Shown here piece after piece: positions 18,819-26,530 of a DNA stretch of 64,000 nucleotides. The stretch lies in assembly GCA_038236995.1 (NCBI GenBank), contig JBBRZE010000011.1:22292-86291 (forward strand). Reading direction: 5' to 3'. The translations under genes were made by a program, and so were the position numbers. The DNA comes from JAAFHB01 sp038236995. Its GTDB lineage: Bacteria > Bacteroidota > Bacteroidia > Bacteroidales > Prolixibacteraceae. The notes under the pieces were generated by a model. The model worked only from the letters and a program-made list of their open reading frames with translations, was not told the origin of the DNA and did no database searches. Position 1 is the first letter of the stretch, and every line of letters begins with the position of its first letter.

Positions 18819-18826
18819 TATATTTG
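18819..18826 (+). promoter_or_regulatory. Candidate -7 promoter box for the second tatA
   Basis: TATATTTG fits TAnnTTTG and lies 25 bp upstream of the start codon, placing the transcript start close to the gene. With the terminator upstream, this copy needs its own promoter, which supports the call. The -33 element is unclear. Confidence 0.45.
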
Positions 18827-18851
18827 TAACAAACGATTTAAAAAATGAACT

Positions 18852-19076
18852 ATGAGTTTAATAATCATTGCAGGAGTCATAGGTCCATGGCAAATTGTCC
18901 TTATTGTTGCTGTTGCTTTACTTATGTTTGGAGGGAAGAAAATTCCTGAATTAATGAGTGGTATCGGCAAAGGGATGAAAGACTTTAAAAAAGCAATTAA
19001 GGAGGATGATGAAACTCCCAAGGAGAGCCCTAAGGACACTCCGGTAGACAGTAATAAGAAAGAACCGTTAAAATAA
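18852..19076 (+). CDS. tatA: Twin-arginine translocase subunit TatA/E (copy 2)
   Basis: This 74-residue protein closely matches the preceding copy: both share the helix PWQIVLIVAVALLMFGGKKI, and the amphipathic helix differs by few residues (SGIGKGMKDFKKAIKEDD here). The tails diverge more. It is an evident tandem duplicate. It could be a TatA/TatE-type pair in which one copy takes a TatB-like role, since many Bacteroidota appear to lack a separate TatB; that role is inference. It has its own candidate promoter and a downstream hairpin. Confidence 0.95.
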   Translation: MSLIIIAGVIGPWQIVLIVAVALLMFGGKKIPELMSGIGKGMKDFKKAIKEDDETPKESPKDTPVDSNKKEPLK

Positions 19077-19101
19077 TAAACCGGTTTAAATAATATTGAT
19101 A

Positions 19102-19130
19102 CCCTGGTTCGATTGTTCGAATCGGGGTTT
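19102..19130 (+). terminator. Possible terminator after tatA copy 2
   Basis: CCCTGGTTCGA pairs with TCGAATCGGGG using two G-T pairs and a 4-nt loop, followed by only three T. It is a fair stem with a weak U tract. Confidence 0.5.
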
Positions 19131-19192
19131 CTGTCATAATTTATAGTGTATTTAAATCTCCCGATTTCGACGAAATGATTAATTATTGAACT

Positions 19193-20263
19193 GTGAATAA
19201 AATAATTACACCATATATTTTCATCATTTCTTTGATCTGGCTCTTTTCGGCTTGTGGCGACGGGACTATACTAATGAAGAGTGTTACAGGTAGACCCGGC
19301 GAAACAATCGTGGTAATTGCAAAAGGAGTCTGGGCAGGAAATGTTGGTGACACAATTAAACATTACCTCGCACAACCGCAGTTATGCCTGCCTCAGGAGG
19401 AACCAATACTTAATGTAGTAAATGTCCCCCCCGACGCCTTTAAAACATTTGAAACAACCCGGAATATTATTTTGACCCGTATCCTCCCTTCGGTGATAGA
19501 ACCATCAGTTACCATTCAGTATAACGTTTGGGCAAGACAACAAGTTGTTGTGACTATACAGGCTGCTGATGAGGCTGGTTTTGTCAAGGTTTTTGCTGAA
19601 AAATCGGATATGATCATTGCTGCAATCCTTAGGGCTGAAAAAATGAGACTTATGGAATTGTATGCCCAGGATAAATACAAAGAACATATAATTTCTGACT
19701 CTTTGCTCAAGGAGCATAAATTTAATCTTAATATCCCCAAAGGCTACGATATTGTTAAAGACTCTTCCAATTTTGTATGGATACGGTATGAGTCTCCTCT
19801 TACAAGTCAAGGAATTTTAGCTTACTGGTACCCATATGTGTCTGACAGTGCTTTTGTTACAAAATATCTTTTACAAAAACGCGATTCTATTCTTCGTAAT
19901 CATGTACCAGGGTCAATCCCGGGTTCATATATGACAACAGAAAGGCGATTCATTGTTTCACAAGCCTTTACTTACAAAGGAAATTACTCCGTAGAAATCA
20001 GGGGATTGTGGAAAGTGAATGGCGACTTCATGGGTGGTCCGTTCGTTAGCCTAACAACGCTTGATTTGGCAAGAAAACGAGTCCTGACCGTGGAAGGATA
20101 TATTTACTCACCAAAGTACAATAAACGCGACTATTTAAGGCAGGTTGAAGCGATGATCTATTCAGTAAGTTTTCCCGATCAAAAATTAAACGACAAAATC
20201 AACGATATGTACCAGATCGGTGAACCACTACCAAAAGATGCTGATACACTTATAATAAAATAG
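19193..20263 (+). CDS. DUF4837 family lipoprotein
   Basis: I recognise the DUF4837 family, lipoproteins of unknown function in Bacteroidota. The signal peptide ends in the lipobox FSAC near residue 21, then GDG. The body contains the family-typical GRPGETIVVIAKGVWAG near the start and PKGYDIVKDSSNFVWIRYE in the middle. The length is 356 residues. The start is a GTG at 19193, needed to include the signal peptide. A terminator follows the stop, so it is probably a single-gene unit, apart from possible read-through from tatA. Confidence 0.85.
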   Translation: MNKIITPYIFIISLIWLFSACGDGTILMKSVTGRPGETIVVIAKGVWAGNVGDTIKHYLAQPQLCLPQEEPILNVVNVPPDAFKTFETTRNIILTRILPSVIEPSVTIQYNVWARQQVVVTIQAADEAGFVKVFAEKSDMIIAAILRAEKMRLMELYAQDKYKEHIISDSLLKEHKFNLNIPKGYDIVKDSSNFVWIRYESPLTSQGILAYWYPYVSDSAFVTKYLLQKRDSILRNHVPGSIPGSYMTTERRFIVSQAFTYKGNYSVEIRGLWKVNGDFMGGPFVSLTTLDLARKRVLTVEGYIYSPKYNKRDYLRQVEAMIYSVSFPDQKLNDKINDMYQIGEPLPKDADTLIIK

Positions 20264-20283
20264 GTTTCAAAATATGCAATACG

Positions 20284-20318
20284 CCGCTTATCCATAAATA
20301 TGATAAACGGTTTTTTTT
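20284..20318 (+). terminator. Intrinsic terminator after the DUF4837 gene
   Basis: CCGCTTATC and GATAAACGG form a 9-bp stem with one mismatch and a 9-nt loop, followed by eight T. It lies 21 bp past the stop codon. Confidence 0.8.
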
Positions 20319-20400
20319 ATAAATAATTGTAACCTAAAAGTTAGGAGAGGCGTCCAATACAAAAAGGCACTTATTTTCAATCACTTAATTTTCAATAATT

Positions 20401-21114
20401 ATGAAGAAAAAACTAATTCATATTTTAGTTGTCCCATTAATGATTGCATTACTCTTTACCTCCTGTTTTCATGGAATAAGAGGGAACGGAAAGGTAGTTA
20501 AAAACGAACGACAGGTCGAAATGTTCGAGTCAATATCAGCAAGTGCAGGCATTGAAGTCGTATTAATTCAGGATTCCGCTATAAAAGTAGTTGTTGAGGC
20601 CGATGATAACCTTCAGGATATTATTAAAACTGAAGTTTCAAATGGAGAACTGAAAATTTATCCCGAAAAACGAATTCGATCAAGTAAGGCAAAGAAAGTT
20701 TTTGTCACCTTTAAGACAATTCATTCATTGAACGTAAGTTCTGGCGCAGAAATAAAATCACAGTCAGAGCTAAAGTTATCATCGCTTGATCTTTCTGCTT
20801 CGAGCGGAGCAAAAATCGATTTGGCATTGGTTGTTAATGACCTAAATGTTGAAGGTAACAGTGGCGGAGACATTTATCTAACGGGTTCCGCAGAAAATCT
20901 GTCTGTAGATGGATCAAGTGGTGTTAACATTAAAGCGTCTGATTTGCAAAGCAAAACCTGTAATGCAGGTGCATCAAGTGGTGCGACTTTAAAAATTTTT
21001 GTATCTGAAAAAATCATTGCCAAGGCAAGCAGCGGGGGAAATATCAAGGTAGCCGGAAACCCCAAAGATCGGAACATTGAAAAATCAAGTGGTGGTAATG
21101 TTTCATTCAAATAA
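20401..21114 (+). CDS. DUF2807 (head GIN domain) lipoprotein
   Basis: This family is annotated as a putative auto-transporter adhesin head (GIN) domain. The 237-residue protein has a lipobox FTSC near residue 22. It then forms a repeating beta structure in which Ser-Ser-Gly turns recur about every 20 residues (VSSGAEIKSQ, ASSGAKIDLA, GSSGVNIKAS, ASSGATLKIF, ASSGGNIKVA, KSSGGNVSFK). That pattern fits a single-stranded right-handed beta helix. It is a single gene with a strong terminator right after the stop. The function is unknown; surface exposure is likely. Confidence 0.88.
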   Translation: MKKKLIHILVVPLMIALLFTSCFHGIRGNGKVVKNERQVEMFESISASAGIEVVLIQDSAIKVVVEADDNLQDIIKTEVSNGELKIYPEKRIRSSKAKKVFVTFKTIHSLNVSSGAEIKSQSELKLSSLDLSASSGAKIDLALVVNDLNVEGNSGGDIYLTGSAENLSVDGSSGVNIKASDLQSKTCNAGASSGATLKIFVSEKIIAKASSGGNIKVAGNPKDRNIEKSSGGNVSFK

Positions 21115-21146
21115 AAAAATACAGGCCACAGTTGCCTGTATTTTTT
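21113..21146. terminator. Bidirectional terminator between convergent genes
   Basis: AAAAAATACAGGC and GCCTGTATTTTTT form a perfect 13-bp stem with a 7-nt loop. It serves the DUF2807 gene on the plus strand and the tetR-type gene on the minus strand, whose stop codon touches its edge. Confidence 0.92.
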
Positions 21147-21747
21147 AATCTCGCTTCATGATTCCATAGCATATTATTTTCACAATTGAATCGACACTTT
21201 TGCCAAGGTCGGTCGAGCGATAAGGACCAGCAGAAAGCGGCATTTCCAGTCCTCTGATTGCTGTCGTAATTCCGATCGCAACAAGCGCGAAATCTTTCAC
21301 AATAAATTTTCGCTGGCGTGCACCTTCCAGTAAAATGCGTTTCATCATGCGAATCTCTTCCTGATAGTATTGCGATTTTATCTTATCAATAAACTCTACC
21401 GCCGCAGTGTCGTTTTCAATTGCATTGTAAAAATTGGCCAACTGCCGGTAAGTCGTAATTTTGGTCATTACATAATCCCGCAGTTTTTCTGCAGGATCGA
21501 TATCTTTTTGAAGCACTTTAGATAATTCTTCCCGAAGAATATCTGCCTCTTTTTGAATTACCTCCTGAAAAAGATCCTCCTTACTGCTAAAATAGTAGTA
21601 AAGTGAACTTTTACCTTTTCGTACAGCATTGGCTATATCATCAAGTGTGGTTTTCTTATACCCATATTTGCTGAAGATCTCCTGTGCTATTTTAAGAATA
21701 TTCTCTCTTACTGCATCCCTTTTAATGCTACTATTTTCGACACTCAT
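21145..21747 (-). CDS. TetR/AcrR family transcriptional regulator
   Basis: The N-terminal helix-turn-helix is classical: ENILKIAQEIFSKYGYKKTT, then LDDIANAVRKGKSSLYYYFSSKEDLF. The C-terminal ligand-binding region is helical and family-variable. The length of 200 residues is normal. No transporter or enzyme gene lies beside it in divergent orientation, so its target is not evident. The nearest upstream gene (DCC protein) is on the same strand 195 bp away. Confidence 0.93.
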   Translation of the reverse strand: MSVENSSIKRDAVRENILKIAQEIFSKYGYKKTTLDDIANAVRKGKSSLYYYFSSKEDLFQEVIQKEADILREELSKVLQKDIDPAEKLRDYVMTKITTYRQLANFYNAIENDTAAVEFIDKIKSQYYQEEIRMMKRILLEGARQRKFIVKDFALVAIGITTAIRGLEMPLSAGPYRSTDLGKSVDSIVKIICYGIMKRD

Positions 21748-21942
21748 ATTTTTATGTTGATAAACTGTGGTGGCAAATATAATCCATTTAAATGAAGTGC
21801 CAAATATTTAGCTTACTCCGTCACGTAAAGGTATATAATCTACTTGATTAAATGAAAACAAATTTTAGACTAAATCGGCCTAATATTACCAAAAATTCAG
21901 ATCCGGATTGAAAACAAGTGGGTTTTAAAAAAAAATAAATTC

Positions 21943-22356
21943 CTACTCAAGGAACCGGTCCGAATATTCGGGAGCATGAACCATACATTTTTCGCGCTTT
22001 CCAAACCACTTATATCTCCATTTCGCAATGAAATTATAAACCATATCGCGTAAAAACCGGGGGAATATTATAAAATAGTACAATAAATGCCAGCCGCCAC
22101 TTAATTCGCGTAAAATCATAAATACTGCAGTCGATTTTAAATAAAACTTGCTGTCGCAGATGTAGACAAGAGAATCAAAACTGTCAAGCGGAAGATCAAG
22201 CTGTCTAAGAAGTAATTGACCGCTTTCATTTTGCACAGAAGCAAATCTGAATTTTGCTTTTGCATCATTCCGGATAATAAACTTTACCATGCTGTTACAA
22301 AGATTGCATACCCCATCAAATAGTACAATATTAATTTCACTGTGGATCATAGACAA
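21943..22356 (-). CDS. DCC family thiol-disulfide oxidoreductase-like protein
   Basis: The protein belongs to the DCC (DUF393) family, named for the DxxCxxC motif, seen here as DGVCNLC with cysteines at residues 17 and 20. Other family features are FIIRNDAKAKFRFASVQ, a YICDSKFYLKSTAV stretch, and a Trp/Tyr-rich C-terminus (IAKWRYKWFGKREKC). The family has a thioredoxin-like fold and is thought to act in redox chemistry, though few members are tested. The length of 137 residues is normal. It appears to be a single gene. Confidence 0.9.
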   Translation of the reverse strand: MSMIHSEINIVLFDGVCNLCNSMVKFIIRNDAKAKFRFASVQNESGQLLLRQLDLPLDSFDSLVYICDSKFYLKSTAVFMILRELSGGWHLLYYFIIFPRFLRDMVYNFIAKWRYKWFGKREKCMVHAPEYSDRFLE

Positions 22357-22463
22357 AGGTCAGAATTAAAAGACAAACTATCAACTGTTAATATCTGACA
22401 GATTGTTTGGAAAATGAATATATCGGGAGTACTTGGGAATAATATTTTTAGGATAATTAATAA

Positions 22464-22492
22464 CTCTGACAGGATCTTATGTCCTGCCAGAG
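22464..22492. other. Imperfect hairpin in the 22357-22667 spacer
   Basis: CTCTGACAGGA and TCCTGCCAGAG form an 11-bp inverted repeat with one mismatch and a 7-nt loop. No T run follows on either strand, so it is not a good terminator. The rest of this 311-bp spacer holds no gene I can see. Confidence 0.4.
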
Positions 22493-22667
22493 GGAATTGA
22501 TTATATAATGAACGATTAGGGTCTGAATAAAACTTCCGATGCAAATGTCAACAAAAAAAACCAGCAGATTACGTTACTTTATCATTATTCGTTAACAACT
22601 TGGCAACCGTGAATTCAATCCAAACAGTTGTAGTGCTTTTGCCAATAAGCGTAAAAAGAAATAAAAA

Positions 22668-23420
22668 TCAATTATTTTTAAGAAAATCAATAAAACTTGG
22701 ATATTTCCGCTCAGATATTTTGAGTTGCGTCATTTCTGCACCCGTAATATGATTCAAAACGCAAATCCTTTTTTGGTATTTTATATGGTCGATAAAGTTG
22801 CAGTTAATGATATGAGCATCATGAATTCTGAAAAATATATTCTTGGGAAGTGCTTCTTCGATTTTTTTCAAATGCGTTGTAACTAACTTATATTCACCTT
22901 TATCATCATCAATATATACTTTCGTATAAGCACCGTCTGCTTCACAAAAAATAATTTTTTCTGGAGAAAGGAAGTGAATCTCATCATTGCTTTTAATCAA
23001 AATTTTTCCGCTTTTTTGAGCCGAAAAAGCCCCATATAAAGGGGTAGATTGATCTTTACTTACAATACGTTCTATTGCTCTGCTTACTGAACGGATTAAA
23101 TCTTCGGGGAGTATTGGTTTTAATAGGTAGTCGATCGCATCTAATTTGAAGGCATTTAATGCAAATTCATCATGTGCTGTGATAAAAATAATATGTTGGT
23201 TTGTATTTTCCAATCGCTCAAAAAGGGTAAATGCATCCATATCGCCGAGTTCAATATCGGAAAATATCAAATCATACTGTATGACCGGCAAAATATCAAG
23301 GGCCATTTTTCCTGAATCAAGGAGTGCAACAACTTTGATATCAGGACAATATTCCCGAATCATCATAGCCAAATTTTTTCCCAGTAAAGGTTCATCTTCT
23401 ATGATTACAGCATTAATCAT
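22668..23420 (-). CDS. LytTR family response regulator (orphan)
   Basis: A receiver domain (INAVIIEDEP acidic pocket, phosphoacceptor Asp55 in IFSDIELGD, conserved Lys101 in YLLKP) is joined to a C-terminal LytTR DNA-binding domain (KIIFCEADGAYTKVYI, FFRIHDAHIINCNFIDHI). I take the ATG at 23420 as start, giving 250 residues; a TTG six bases upstream is possible. Immediately upstream is the relic of a LytS-type kinase that ends 2 bp before this ATG. The regulator has therefore lost its cognate kinase and may now answer to another one, such as that at 24591-25652. Confidence 0.93.
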   Translation of the reverse strand: MINAVIIEDEPLLGKNLAMMIREYCPDIKVVALLDSGKMALDILPVIQYDLIFSDIELGDMDAFTLFERLENTNQHIIFITAHDEFALNAFKLDAIDYLLKPILPEDLIRSVSRAIERIVSKDQSTPLYGAFSAQKSGKILIKSNDEIHFLSPEKIIFCEADGAYTKVYIDDDKGEYKLVTTHLKKIEEALPKNIFFRIHDAHIINCNFIDHIKYQKRICVLNHITGAEMTQLKISERKYPSFIDFLKNN

Positions 23421-23422
23421 TT

Positions 23423-23700
23423 TCAATAGTTTTTAATTTTAAAAGGGATCACGACAGTTTTGGTCGCTCCGTGGGCATCTCCATCAAATAGTGATTCAAT
23501 CTGAACCTGAGCTTTGTGTTCAAGCAAGAAAATTCGATCTTCGACTACTATTGTTTTCAAACCGATTTTAAGATGATTATCATGGGTGATTCGAAATTCG
23601 CTGTCAGTAATGATTCGCTTAAATTAGTTTTCAAATATCAGTGCTAAGGTATTAATTCTTTTGTCATTATTATGAACTCTACTTATAACTATGCAAAATA
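23423..23700 (-). pseudogene. Relic of a LytS-type sensor histidine kinase
   Basis: Translating the minus strand here gives the tail of a histidine kinase. INTLALIFEN, a TAA stop (23624-23626), then FKRIITDSEFRITHDNH spans a degenerate N box. Next come IGLKTIVVEDRIFLLEH (like the G2 box GLKNI-ERL) and GATKTVVIPFKI, the usual kinase C-terminus. It ends at a TGA at 23423-23425. The H box, membrane segments and most of the ATPase domain are missing, because the next gene ends at 23820. The position directly in front of a LytTR regulator is just where the partner kinase belongs. No functional product is expected. Confidence 0.72.
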
Positions 23701-23819
23701 GGGATTTCAATAAAAAGTACGACTCTTAATGTTATCGATCGTATGCGAATTTCTTGTTACCCTGAATAATTTGACTTTCAATGGTTATTATCCAATGAAT
23801 CTTCATTTCTATTTTTAAA

Positions 23820-24566
23820 TTATTTCAATTTCTCTTTAAGATTAGTATAACCAGTTTTGCTAACCTTTAGTTTTGCACCCTGCTTAGTCAGAACAATCCA
23901 GGACTCCTTTTCATATTGCTGAATTTCAGAAATATAGGATATATTGAGTAAATAAGAGCGATGAATCCGAACAAATTGTTTCCCATCAAGGTGATGTTCA
24001 AAAAACTTCATTGTTTTTTGTTTCATAAAGTGACCATCCACACAATAGATCATTACAAAATCGTCCTGCGATTCAATATAATAGATTGATTCAACAGGAA
24101 TCACCTGAATTTTCCGACCTGACTTAACGACTACCCGATTCAGCAACCCTGAATCTTCATCATGCGTTTCGATCAATCTTTCAATTTCAGGGGAAGCAGT
24201 TTTACTTTGCAGCTTTTCTACAGCTTTGTTTAATGCAGCCACCACCCTCTCAAAAGGATATGGCTTCAGCAAATAGTCTAATGCATTTGCTTCAAAAGCG
24301 CGTATTGCAAATTGATCATATGCAGTAGAAAATATAATGACCGGAGGATTGGGGATCAATTCAAGCATTTCGAATCCTGTAATTTTTGGCATCTGAATAT
24401 CGAGAAAAACCAGTTCCGGATTCAATTCCTGAATCGCCAAAACCCCTTCGAATCCATTTGAACATTCACCCACTAACTCAACGCGCTCGTCTTTAGACAG
24501 ATAATGACGGAGTAAATCTCTTGCCAGAGACTCATCATCAATTATTAAAGTTCTGATTTTATTCAT
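23820..24566 (-). CDS. LytTR family response regulator
   Basis: The receiver domain has LIIDDE, phosphoacceptor Asp56 in VFLDIQMPKITG, and YLLKPYPFERV. A LytTR DNA-binding domain follows (VESIYYIESQDDFVMIYC, FVRIHRSYLLNISYISEI). The length of 248 residues is typical. It follows its kinase gene by 24 bp on the same strand and is the third gene of the LiaF-like / LytS / LytTR operon. It is the intact version of the arrangement that has decayed next door. Confidence 0.95.
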   Translation of the reverse strand: MNKIRTLIIDDESLARDLLRHYLSKDERVELVGECSNGFEGVLAIQELNPELVFLDIQMPKITGFEMLELIPNPPVIIFSTAYDQFAIRAFEANALDYLLKPYPFERVVAALNKAVEKLQSKTASPEIERLIETHDEDSGLLNRVVVKSGRKIQVIPVESIYYIESQDDFVMIYCVDGHFMKQKTMKFFEHHLDGKQFVRIHRSYLLNISYISEIQQYEKESWIVLTKQGAKLKVSKTGYTNLKEKLK

Positions 24567-24590
24567 TGATTTCTGATTAAATCATTTTTC

Positions 24591-25652
24591 TTAACGAATA
24601 CTTTCTGCGATATCCGGAATAACCATTGTTACTGAAAATTGGCTTTCTCCCCGCATGACAGTAAGAAGTCTTGAGCTGCCGTACAAAATCCGAAGCCGGT
24701 CATTAATATTTGCCAGTCCAACACCTTCACCTTTAAGGGGAACGGATTCAGGATCAAAATCATTGATTAGCTTAATTTCCATCAAACCAGGTAATTTTCT
24801 GGCCTCGAGAATAACTTCTACAGGTTTCGACGCTTCATAAACTCCATACTTTATTGCATTTTCGAAAAGTGGCTGAAGAATCAAATTGGGAATTAAATGT
24901 TGATTACACGCTTCTTCAACATCGAATCGGTATAAAAGATTATTGCCAAACCTTATTTTTTCGATTTGTAAATACAATCCTATATTCTTCAATTCGATTT
25001 CAAGTGTCACCATGTCGTTCGGTTGTTTACGAAGCGAATAACGCATGAAATCGGATAATGCAATCACCATCCCATGAGCCTTTTCAGGATTAGTTAATGT
25101 AAGTGATGCAATGGAATTTAGCGTATTAAAAAGAAAATGGGGATTAATCTGCGATTTCAAAGCACTCAGTTGCGTTTTTCGGATCTGATTTTGCCATTCG
25201 GCCTCCCTTAATTGCTTTTCGCGGTTATGCTGACTATATACGTATGTGTAATAGATGCTTACAAGCAATACGTAAAATATAATCCCTCCAATAATCCGTT
25301 CTGGTATCAGATCATTTAAATATTGATCATACAATGGATTGTTGATCAGTATCTTTACAATGATTCCGGAAGATACGATCCACAAAGACGTAAAAACAAC
25401 CGCAGCAGCAATATGACTTACAAGAATTTGTATGCCTGCACTTTTTTCTGGGTCGTTGTATCTTACAACGTACCAAACAGCAATTCCTAAAAGTCCAAGC
25501 ACCAAATAAAAAGTCAAACCATCGATAAATGCAATAGTAACAGGCAGTATTTGATAATAACTATTAAATACTGCCTGTATAACTCCTACCGCAACCGGAA
25601 AAACCCAATAAATCAGGCCTGAAATTTTATTTGCTGTTACAGGATGCTCCAT
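24591..25652 (-). CDS. LytS-type sensor histidine kinase
   Basis: The N-terminal half has several membrane helices (for example VFPVAVGVIQAVFNSYY, FYLVLGLLGIAVWYVV, IIGGIIFYVLLVSIYY). The His_kinase domain follows with the H box SQINPHFLFNTLNSIASL carrying the phosphorylated His. An ATPase domain has the N box QPLFENAIKYGVYE and a glycine box GEGVGLANINDRL. The length is 353 residues. It sits between the LiaF-like gene (2-bp gap) and its LytTR regulator. Together they likely form an envelope-stress or bacteriocin-type sensing unit; the signal is unknown. Confidence 0.95.
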   Translation of the reverse strand: MEHPVTANKISGLIYWVFPVAVGVIQAVFNSYYQILPVTIAFIDGLTFYLVLGLLGIAVWYVVRYNDPEKSAGIQILVSHIAAAVVFTSLWIVSSGIIVKILINNPLYDQYLNDLIPERIIGGIIFYVLLVSIYYTYVYSQHNREKQLREAEWQNQIRKTQLSALKSQINPHFLFNTLNSIASLTLTNPEKAHGMVIALSDFMRYSLRKQPNDMVTLEIELKNIGLYLQIEKIRFGNNLLYRFDVEEACNQHLIPNLILQPLFENAIKYGVYEASKPVEVILEARKLPGLMEIKLINDFDPESVPLKGEGVGLANINDRLRILYGSSRLLTVMRGESQFSVTMVIPDIAESIR

Positions 25653-25654
25653 GT

Positions 25655-26407
25655 CTATGGCATCGAATTTACTTCGCCGCCACCAAAAATGCAGGTTCCT
25701 TTAATCACAACAATTTTTCCAGAACCTGTTCTCGAAATGACCGAGGAACCCCGTTTATCTTCGAACCCGCCAAAAATCGACACGACTTCCACTTTTACAT
25801 TCCAATCTTCGGGGACAATTATTTTAGTTCCGCCAAAAATATTAGCCACATCAATCGTACATCCAGGGACAGGTTTAGCATAGCGCAGATTGATATTCGA
25901 TCCGCCAAATATTGCAGTTATTTTTCCTCCCTGAAAGTTTTCGCTCACCACCGATACGGTTCTACCACCAAAAATAGCGGTTTCATCAATATAATCAATT
26001 GAACTATTGAAGTCTCCTCCAAATGCACCACGATGTTTTTGATGAGGAGTGCGCCTCCACTGAAGAATAAATGACACACCAACCAGTATAATTAAGATAG
26101 GCCAGAAATTTTCCCTGAAATTATCGGGGAAATCAATTAAAAAGAAAAGACCAGTGCCAATCAGAACAATGGCAGGTGTGTAGGCTCTTCGGGCCAGCTG
26201 AAAAAGTCCTATAACGATCAGCAGCATCTGCCAGCTAATTAAATTCCTTGCAAAATCATAATCAAGCCACCCAAAATTCCGGGCAATCAGTACAGCTCCT
26301 ATAAATACAAATATAATTCCCACAAATGTTCGGGAATCGTAATTCTTGTTTTTTTGCCGGACCGAAGATGTATCAGTCGATTCCGGAGATTCGTCGTACT
26401 TAATCAT
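25655..26407 (-). CDS. LiaF-like transmembrane protein
   Basis: An N-terminal domain of about four membrane helices (FVGIIFVFIGAVLIARNFG, MLLIVIGLFQLARR, AIVLIGTGLFFLIDF, FWPILIILVGVSFIL) precedes a C-terminal beta-rich domain. That domain repeats AIFGG or SIFGG motifs about every 25 residues, as in LiaF C-terminal (DUF2154-like) domains. The length is 250 residues. LiaF modulates the LiaSR kinase system in Firmicutes; here the gene is the first of an operon with a LytS kinase and LytTR regulator, which suggests a similar damping or sensing role. That role is inference from context. Confidence 0.85.
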   Translation of the reverse strand: MIKYDESPESTDTSSVRQKNKNYDSRTFVGIIFVFIGAVLIARNFGWLDYDFARNLISWQMLLIVIGLFQLARRAYTPAIVLIGTGLFFLIDFPDNFRENFWPILIILVGVSFILQWRRTPHQKHRGAFGGDFNSSIDYIDETAIFGGRTVSVVSENFQGGKITAIFGGSNINLRYAKPVPGCTIDVANIFGGTKIIVPEDWNVKVEVVSIFGGFEDKRGSSVISRTGSGKIVVIKGTCIFGGGEVNSMP

Positions 26408-26530
26408 TGTGTTTGCTTTTAAATTGTTGACTAAAAATGTATTTTAAACTCACACAAATCTAAACCAGTAAGTGACTGATATAAATCAAGAATCGGTAAG
26501 TGTCGGTAAAATGTCGGCAAGCAGCAGAAA

